64,000 nt of DNA. Source: Clitopilus passeckerianus (Eukaryota; Basidiomycota; Agaricomycetes; Agaricales; Entolomataceae). The notes below the pieces were generated by a model. That model was not told the DNA's origin. It did no database searches and saw only the letters and a program-made list of their open reading frames with translations. Below, piece after piece: positions 57,001 to 64,000 of the stretch (the first letter of the stretch is position 1; each line of letters starts with the position of its first letter). The position numbers and the translations under genes were made by a program. Location: assembly GCA_944990035.1 (NCBI GenBank), contig CALYLX010000127.1:496001-560000 (forward strand). The letters run 5' to 3'.

Positions 57001-57315
57001 CATATGAGCAATCGTTGATATGTCAGGGTAAGTACGGTACCCACCTAGACAACATCCCCAAAAGAATGCAATGTGTGTCCTTTGGTCGCTAAAGTTTGTT
57101 ACAACGATATCTTGACCACCTCCTCGGATACCTTGAGAGAGGAGTGAATCGGCGATGCCTCTTGCCGTTAGAAACAGGGCTTTAAGTGTCAGGGTATCCA
57201 CTAGGTCACCACTGTCATCAAGGAAGTATAGACTACCTCTGTTCTCCTTCGCTCGTTGAACAAGCAGCTCTGGCAGTGTCGTCGGTTCAACTTGAAGAAG
57301 CAAGGTAGGATCCAT
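54019..57315 (-). CDS. NRPS-like A-T-TE synthetase (atromentin/quinone-synthetase type)
   Basis: About 950 residues in several exons with three domains. The adenylation domain has the A3 core LMLTSGSTGNSKAVVLTH, NWINFDHVANVTEAHLHAIW, YTFSPNFLLGQ, GFGMTETG, GWFITGDLALID, GRSKDDINVNGVKHPSVDIE and the A10 lysine region VKTALGKVSR. The carrier domain has LFDVGATSMHLIRLK, with Ser for phosphopantetheine. The thioesterase has FLVHPGVGEVLVFMNLARVL, LRARGFEAGEDP, GYSFGG (catalytic Ser) and GEHYTML (His). This layout, and the HPGVGEVLVF and RARGF motifs, are those of basidiomycete atromentin-type synthetases, which activate aryl-pyruvates and dimerise them through the TE. An apparent stop near 56512 is removed by a 50-nt GTACGT intron. 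Whether the product is a quinone, furanone or other dimer cannot be told. Confidence 0.87.
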
Positions 57316-57932
57316 GATTGTGGGAGTACTGTGACCAAGTTGGAATATTTGCAGGCGTTATGTCGCCACTATCATTTAAGGAGAACATCTAGCCGCTATC
57401 CTGTGTGAACACATAGCCTGCTTGTGTCCACACATATGGTTATCTTGCATCACCATATCGTTATAAGTGCACTGGCAGATGGACGGCACAAATAGAGTTG
57501 GGGCTTATGTAATCCGCTTGCGAAATTTGTGGCGTCCAATCGGACCATTGTCTTTGCAACACTCTCCGCCGACGACACGATTTAACCAAGATTTGAAGCA
57601 TCTGATTGGCAATAATCTGTGAAACCCCCAGACGGTGATGAACGTCATGAGAAGAATTAGCCCAACTTGCAAGTTCACCAGGATTCCACGATGAACGGAG
57701 TCACTATCCGCCACGGAATTAGCCTCTGCCAGGAACGAAGACTCGTATTTGCCTCATTTACGGAAACCATTGGCTCACTCGAGATGCCGACTGGCTTTGG
57801 CCAGATTATCCATCTCATGGCGAAATAACTAGGGTTTTTCTCGCTCTTTCATCACTGCGAGACCGGCTTTAAACCTTTAAAAGCCACTGCAACCGCCGTT
57901 GACCGCGACCTCAAACCAAGCCCAACCCTAGC
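57316..57932. promoter_or_regulatory. Shared divergent promoter of the NRPS-like and methyltransferase genes
   Basis: A 617-base region between two genes transcribed away from each other, which suggests coordinated expression in a cluster. A stretch near 57330-57520 is AT-rich, and CTTTAAACCTTTAAAAGCC at about 57867-57885 could act as a TATA-like element for the methyltransferase. No gene is seen. Confidence 0.55.
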
Positions 57933-59568
57933 ATGGCGTCGCCTCCTGAACTTGTTAATCAGTTACAACAACTTGTGACTTCTGTCTACTCAGAGGAACA
58001 ACCATCAAGAGATGCATTCGACCTGTACAAGGCCAAACATGTCATGGCAAGCATGTGTCACTCGTTGTTGAGAGCTATCCAAGGACCGCAAGAATATACT
58101 GCAATTCTCGCAGGTGAGCATCAAGCATCTCCCTTCTTTGAACACCGGAACTGGACTGACAGATACTTTGATCAGCTTCCTGCCAAGAATCTGCAGCACT
58201 TCACCTGGTGACATCTCTAGGTGTCGCCGATTTGATTGCCGCATCTCCTGAGGGACGAATGAGCGTCAAACACATCTGTACTGCGGCTAAGACGGAGAAG
58301 AAGTTCCTCGGTCAGCTCCTGTTGGCTCCAGAGGAAAGTCAACACCACTGACGGAGTCTCACCTAGAAATTGCTCTCAGCTGCCTTCACTATCACGGATA
58401 CTTTAATCGAATTGTCGACCAGGATTCTGAGCTCTACTCGAACAACAACTTCAGCGACCTTCTCCGTAAAAACGGAGGGTCTCATGGTGAAAACAGTATG
58501 GTTGATGCCATCGGTTTTGCGTATGTTCTGATATTGATGTCTACCTTCAAACTTTGCTGACAGCTGCCTCTGATCAGTACTGATGAGGGTGCAAAAGCTG
58601 CTACCCACATCGTCGACGCGGCACAATCCGATAATCCAGATGAAAGTGCAGCAAAGCTTGCTCTTGGCTTCTCTGGGTCCATCTTCGAATGGATGGCTAG
58701 CCCAGGCAACCAATGGCGTGGTCAGCGCCTAGGAAAGGCCATGGTCCAGCTCCATCAGATGGCCAATCCCGGTACAGGCGAAGGTGCGTCTGGCTTTCAG
58801 CATTTCTGTCGTTTCCTCATACGCCCTATAGATTACCCCTGGGAGAAGCTTGCCACCCCAATTATCGATGTTGGTGGAGGGCTTGGATCATTCGAAGTAA
58901 TGCTGTTCGCTTTCCCGAAGAACAAGGATCTGAAGTTCAAGCTGCTCGATATCCCGGATACAATCGCGAATGCTAAGAAGGTACGTTATTTCTATACGTA
59001 TGATGTCTTGGCGAAGTTCAGCAACAAACATTCTGACAGGCGTGGAGCGATAAGCCGCAATGGATGCAAGATCGTATCGACTTCATTGCAGGTGATTTCC
59101 TCAAGCCTGCGCCAGAAGATAGCAAGATACCTGCTCCATGCAACGGTGCTGGCACCTACGTGATTAGACATGTCCTCTTTGACTGGGAAGACCATCAAGT
59201 GCGCTTCAATCATTGACTTTCCCAGGTTAATCTGATTTGCCCTCAGGTCGTAAACATCCTCAGGAATGTTCGTAATGCAATGCTCGCGCCTCCTACGACG
59301 ACTGCTCCGAAACTGCTCATTGTAGAAATGCTGTTGAGGGGAGACTCAACGCGTTTCGCACATTCTGCCTCGCTTCAGGTTTTAGCCTTAGGAGGAGGGT
59401 ATACACGCACAGAAGGTGAGATTACCAGGCCTTCACAACGTGAAATTCTAACATCGCCATATAGATGATATGCGAAGGCTCATCGAAGAGGCTGGCTTCG
59501 TTGTCGAGAATGTGTATGAAGTTAGAGGCGTGGACTTCATCTTGGAAGTGAAGCCGACTCCATCCTAA
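57933..59568 (+). CDS. COMT-type O-methyltransferase (Methyltransf_2)
   Basis: The SAM-dependent enzyme expected to methylate a hydroxyl on the cluster product. The N-terminal dimerisation part includes ALHLVTSLGVADLIAASPEG and KFLEIALSCLHYHGYF. The catalytic domain has the SAM motif IIDVGGGLGSFEV, then FKLLDIPDTIANAKK, DFIAGDFLKPAPE, YVIRHVLFDWEDHQV, LLIVEMLL and the C-terminal LIEEAGFVVENVYEV. These match the plant COMT-like family widely found in fungal clusters. Introns of about 50-60 nt occur at least seven times, and frame is kept at those I could check. Where this family normally has the catalytic His in an HDW motif, this protein reads FDW. It may use another base, have lost activity, or serve a binding role. 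About 460 residues. Confidence 0.85.
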
Positions 59569-59998
59569 CCTATGTCATCTTACCACTTAGCATTCCCCTT
59601 CCTGTACCTTCTTCTGCCCAGAACAGTTGCCCAATACAAATTTGAAGAATGCTGAAACCCTCCTTGTGTTCGGCAGTGTTATCCAGCCATGTCAATCCAG
59701 GACCAACCCACATCTTACGCCGAACTGATCGCCCTTCAACCTGTGTGGAACGAGCTTGTTTTGGGGGCGATCGTGCCTGACGGAAGCCTCTCGGACCACA
59801 AATAGCGCACGAAGATGCTTACCGTCAATCCATGATCAAATGAGCCACAACTCCTTTGGTCGGCGCCCCAGATATCAGGATTTTCTTGTCACTCGTCGGG
59901 CGATTGATGAACTCATTTCTGTCGAAGATGAAGGCAACGGTGCCCGTCAGCCATACATAATACACTAAGGCTTCCAGAATTCGATCCTTAGCAGAGTC
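59569..59998. other. Spacer between methyltransferase and P450 genes
   Basis: 430 bases in which only a 70-codon frame is open. No gene is called. The right end is the P450 promoter. Confidence 0.5.
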
Positions 59999-62215
59999 AT
60001 GACTTTGACAATGGAAGCTAAAGCGGGCATCCTCGCCTTTGCAGCCATTGGCTTTCTTTGGATCAAGCAGCGCCGCAATTCGAAGCAGCTTCCGCTCCCT
60101 CCTGGCCCTCCGAGACTACCACTCATAGGGAATGTTCACCAGCTTCCAAAGAGTGAAGAATGGATTCAGTACCATGACTGGTGTCGCAAATATGGTGAGG
60201 TTGCATTCAAATCTAGTACTTGCCCAGGTTGGATCTGAAGCTTCCTTCCCAAGACACCGAAATCATGTATCTCAATTTCATGGGCATGCATGTCGTAGTA
60301 CTGGACACACCTGAAACTGCGACGGAACTTTTGGACAAGAACTCGGCCATATTCTCGGGCAGGTTCGCCCCCTTGGTGCTACATATGGATGAACATTTGA
60401 ATGATAACTTATATTATATGCTGGCAGGCCAAGCATGACCATGATTAGCGACTTAATGGGTTGGGACGGGCATATGGCAATCATGCCATACGGTAAGCGG
60501 CCCTTCACTCATCACCTCGATTCTCCTCTCACAATTACTTCCCGTAGGTAATCGATGGTGAGTCCTTCCCTGAATGCCCGGGAAACCTTTTGCTCAACGT
60601 TTCGACAGGCGACAACATCGTCGTGCGATGCACCAATACTTTCATTTGTCTGCAGCTAGGCAATTTCTTCCTGCGTCGACCAAAGCAACTCACGGACTCC
60701 TTCGTCGCCTGCTCGCGTACAAATCTGCTACTGTATGCGACTCCATGATACGCGAGTTAAGACAGTAGGTATTCGCATTTGTTTCCTCAGAGTTTATGCT
60801 AACGAATGGTAGAATGGCTGGTGAAGCCATTATTCGCGTCACATATGGTCTCCCCGTTCTCGAGCGGAATGACCCCTACATTGAAGCTGCAGAAGCGGGA
60901 TCTGGTCCTTTTAATGATGCACTGAAAGTTAACAAGTTCCTTGTCGACCTACTCCCTATTCTGAAGTACCTTCCGGACTGGATGCCTGGCGCAGCCTTCC
61001 AGAGAAAGGCAATGGAATGGAGAAAGATAACTCAGACAATGATAAATATGCCTTTTGTGGCGGCGAAAGAGAAAATGGTGAACTGTGTTGCCTTCTTCGC
61101 TTTCATTCATGCTGAACACTATTGTAGAAAAACGGAGACGCCACATTCTCTTTCGCATCTCAGTCACTTCTCAAGATTGACCATGAGAAAGACGATGTAG
61201 AGCAGCGGGAAGATGTCATAAAGAATACAGCTGCCGCAATATTTGGAGGTGAGGATATGTTCCATTATCTCATCAGGTACGGTTCTGATCTTTCCACTTG
61301 AAGCGGGGTCAGAATCGGTACGATGCACCAGCCTATTCTCGCTTCCAATTATGCACTCAGGTCACTGCACAGACTGTCTCCGCCATCGGGTCCTGCATCC
61401 TCGGCTTGATTGAGAACCCGCAGATTCTTACGAAAGCCCAGAAACTTGTTGATGAAGTTACCGGAGGGGAGCGCCTACCTACCTTCGAGGATTTCGACCG
61501 ACTTCCCTACATTACCGCCATCGTGAATGAAACTCTGCGCTGGAGAGATGTGGCTCCGATAGGTGTGTTAGTTCTAGTCTTGGGCTGACTGCGTTTACAA
61601 ACCTTGATTTCCCCAGCCATACCACACTACACGGATGTTGAAGCGATCTACGAAGGATACCGTATTCCAGCGAGAACAATCGTGATTCCTAATGTTTGGT
61701 CTGCCCACTCCTCTCATTATTTCACTCGATTCCAATGCCATGTTATCCAGGGCAATGCTTCATAATCCTGATATCTACCCCGAGCCTTCGAAGTTTAACC
61801 CCGATCGTTTCATGAAGGATGGACAACTCGACCCGAATATCAAAGATCCAAGTCACGCAATATGGGGTTTCGGGAGACGGTATGTATGATTATTCAACAT
61901 AGCCCAACAATAAATCGACGTTCCCAGTATGTGCCCAGGTCGTCATATGGCTTTTGCTGCTGTATGGGTTGCAATTGCATCCCTTGTGGCTACATTTGAT
62001 ATTAAGAAGGCAATGGATGAGGACGGAAATGTTCTCGAGCCGGGTCACGAATATGATATCGCTGTCCTACGGTAGGGTGACCTTCGCTTTCCATTCCGCC
62101 AGTAACAAATTTTTTTTTGATGAACAGGATACCACGGCCATTCAGATGTTCGATCCAGCCAAGGTCCAAAGAGGCCGAAGTATTAGTCCTAGCTACCTCT
62201 TCGGAGGAAGTATAG
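59999..62215 (+). CDS. Cytochrome P450 monooxygenase
   Basis: A heme oxygenase probably tailoring the cluster product at the ER. The N-terminal anchor (AGILAFAAIGFLWI) is followed by the proline hinge LPLPPGPPRLPLIGN. Then come YGNRWRQHRR (C-helix), FGAGSESVTAQTVSAI (I-helix), NETLRW (ExxR), FNPDRFMKD (PERF-like region) and the heme loop WGFGRR|MCPGRHMA, with the Cys ligand split off by an intron. The end is IPRPFRCSI ... SSEEV. The PPGP hinge, YGxRWRxHRR and heme loop resemble the fungal O-methylsterigmatocystin oxidoreductase-like group that is abundant in agaricomycetes. The gene has over ten introns and two very small exons (60548-60557 and 61304-61317). No break is seen, and about 500 residues is normal. 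Confidence 0.88.
60548..60557 (+). other. 10-nt coding microexon in the P450 gene
   Basis: GTAATCGATG lies between a TAG acceptor and a GTGAGT donor. Joining the neighbouring exons gives the conserved C-helix sequence YGNRWRQHRR. Skipping it would lose NRW and shift the frame, so the microexon is needed. Confidence 0.8.
61304..61317 (+). other. 14-nt coding microexon in the P450 gene
   Basis: CGGGGTCAGAATCG lies between an AAG acceptor and a GTACGA donor. It completes the I-helix sequence FGAGSESVTAQ, which holds the oxygen-activating AGxxS/T region. Confidence 0.75.
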
Positions 62216-62905
62216 CCATGCACTATCGAAAGAATCTTGTTGTTCGAATAATAGCCTGTGGAAAGGTGCTGCGTAAACTAAAAATGCATCGTATCAGGTT
62301 GGTCGAGTGGCGGACCAGAAATTCAGGCAAGATAGCCGACGTGATTATGGCTTCGTCGCCGGATGTTGTTATCTCCGTTCGGCTAACTTGGTTGTCCTCC
62401 GTCCACCATCATCCAGCTGGCTGCTGGCAGCGCTGGCGCTCAAACGTTCATTTGATCAACCTTCTCGTAAACGAGGAGAATAGGGGGAATCACCCGAACC
62501 TCTCACGGCTCTCATCGAACCAAATACCAAGGTGCGATCATCGGGGAGAAGTGTGATTGCAACTTATGAAGTGCTATAGTGCTTGGACCCCTGAATTCTG
62601 GCAGCGTCACCTATGATCACCCAAGCGTACTTATTCGATCTGTAGAGCCAAACTTGATTCTATCCAGTGAAATCGGAACATGACATTCAAACTGCATCAG
62701 GCTTGTCCAGTCACATCATTAATTCTGTTGGGAGCGATGCTTCTCCATCTGGGCACAAGAGCGTTTGAGTCGTAAATCCACTTCTGATCGTATGATCACA
62801 GCATGTAGATGCACCGTTCTGCACCCTTTTATTTCTGTTCAAGCCGGACCCAACATCACCACCATTGCCTCAAGCTCTCTTTTCGTCCTTCACGTTCACA
62901 CAAAG
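62216..62905. other. Intergenic stretch, no supported gene
   Basis: Between the P450 and the second hemerythrin-like gene. A continuation of an open frame from the P450 exon is a shadow. No other feature is seen. Confidence 0.45.
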
Positions 62906-63822
62906 ATGGGTCCTTCTCCCGATACCTGCTCTCTAATTCACTGGAACATGGTCAATGGTGCGTAACATTAGGTTCATTTATGGTGTTATTCTGAAACGAA
63001 TTCTACAGCGCATCGTGCATTCAAGTTGGGATTCGACAGTATCTTGAACAATCTCAACAACCCGCCCCTGGATGACCTCGCTAACTTCCTTGGCTATTGT
63101 GAAGCATGGGTAGTTTGCATTGAAGGTCACCACGATAGCGAGGTATGCATTATTCTAGGTTTCTTCTAACATCATTTCTGGTTGTAACTTGGGCGTTCTA
63201 GGAAGTCATTGTGTTCCCTTTCCTCAACGAACGCATGGACTTCTCAGGAGAAGCAGAGCAACATAAAGCGATTCATGCCGTCCTCGATGAACTGTCGGTT
63301 TTCATTCGCGAGGCTAAGGCTGACCCTACAAAGTTCGACGCAGCGAACATGAAGTCTACAATGGAAGCCTTCAAACCCATACTGGTACGTCTACCTTCAG
63401 CCGACCTACCATATTCTGAGGTCTTTTCATTAGTTCTCTCACTTGGACGAAGAGGTGGCACACATTGTTTCATCTAAAATAAAGGAGGCTGGTTTCATTG
63501 AGGAGGAGATTCTCGAGATGAACCATAAGCTGGAAGCTTATGCAAAGTCGCATGGAGACCCTTTCCTCGCGATTCCATTCATGGTTTGGTAAGAATGCTT
63601 CCGCTCCAGGTGATAGTGATCTAATGACTTGACACAGTCATACCCCAGAAGAAGATAAGCCTTATTGGCCCGGCTTTCCTTGGATCCTACGAAAGGTTCT
63701 GATTCCCTATATTTTCGCCTGGAGATATTCAGGGTATGTGTTTTATTCTCGTATACGTTTGCGGGCTAATGAAACCGCCAAACGTTAGCTATTGGAAGTA
63801 TGCACCGTATCCTGCATCATAG
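62906..63822 (+). CDS. Hemerythrin-like (HHE) protein 2
   Basis: Paralogue of the gene at 52738-53681 with the same motif order: LIHWNMVNAHRAFKLGFDSI, NFLGYCEAWVVCIEGHHDSE, EVIVFPFLNERMDFSGEAEQ, HKAIHAVLDEL, REAKADPTKFDAANM and FSHLDEEVAHIVSSKIKEAG, then KPYWPGFPWILRKVLIPYIF and YSGYWKYAPYPAS. The ATG at 62906 aligns with the start of the other copy. Five short introns are removed in frame. His and Glu at the metal positions are conserved in both. Identity of the shared blocks suggests a duplication that placed one copy on each side of the NRPS-like/OMT/P450 genes, in opposite orientations. Confidence 0.85.
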
Positions 63823-64000
63823 ACACTCCGATGCGATTGACACTGGTCGTCCTAAGGTGTATACATATTTATTTTAGAACGTTTGAAGTACGCTTTTATG
63901 GAACGAATTTGATTTTTACCTGGTCATTCAATATACCTAGGTAGATGTGGCGTTCTCATGGCACTGTTTTCGATTGTCACTCAAGCTCAGATTGGTACCC

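Noticed and set aside
1..64000. CRISPR arrays, bacterial operons and ribosome binding sites
   Set aside because: The intron-rich eukaryotic gene structure and the absence of regularly spaced short repeats exclude them.

Overview
The window looks like nuclear DNA of a mushroom-forming basidiomycete (Agaricomycetes). Genes are split by many GT-AG introns of about 45-65 nt, carry A/G-rich fungal-type starts and occasional TATA boxes, and belong to families typical of that group (CCL2-like lectins, atromentin-synthetase-like NRPS-like enzymes, hemerythrin-like proteins, F-box/LRR proteins, BMT5-like paralogues). No species can be named from the sequence. All exon structures are my own reading of splice signals; starts are chosen at ATG codons.

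Left part (1-17.8 kb): a very large charged coiled-coil protein running off the left edge, a ZIFL-type MFS transporter, a divergent multi-pass membrane protein that may be broken, a small four-helix membrane protein, a zinc-ribbon-like protein, and a U2 snRNA gene. Three identical tRNA-Asp(GTC) genes lie on the minus strand at 9.1, 14.4 and 22.3 kb.

Middle (19-34 kb): two tandem secreted CCL2-like lectins, a Bet1/Sft1-type SNARE, PEX19 with a C-terminal CaaX box, an amino-acid/GABA-type permease, an F-box protein directly behind a very small Spa2-homology-domain protein, an NmrA/EasG-like oxidoreductase and a DHA1 drug/polyamine-type MFS transporter.

Accessory stretch (34-42 kb): a 1.04 kb decayed TA-inserting DNA transposon with inverted repeats and a pogo-like transposase tail, followed by four head-to-tail paralogues resembling the BMT5-like (DUF2431) methyltransferase domain. 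The first two are frameshifted, the last two can be read intact, and all have an altered SAM-binding loop.

Housekeeping stretch (42-52 kb): a basic disordered protein, the Sae2/CtIP/Ctp1 DNA-repair factor, a half-size ABC transporter and a single-pass membrane protein.

Right part (52.7-63.8 kb): a probable small biosynthetic gene cluster: an A-T-TE NRPS-like synthetase of the atromentin/quinone-synthetase type, divergently transcribed from an O-methyltransferase and a cytochrome P450. It is bracketed by two outward-facing hemerythrin-like paralogues. The logical reading is that the synthetase builds an aryl-pyruvate-derived core (quinone, furanone or related) that the methyltransferase and P450 decorate. 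The methyltransferase has Phe where the catalytic His is expected, and the P450 is assembled from exons that include 10-nt and 14-nt microexons.
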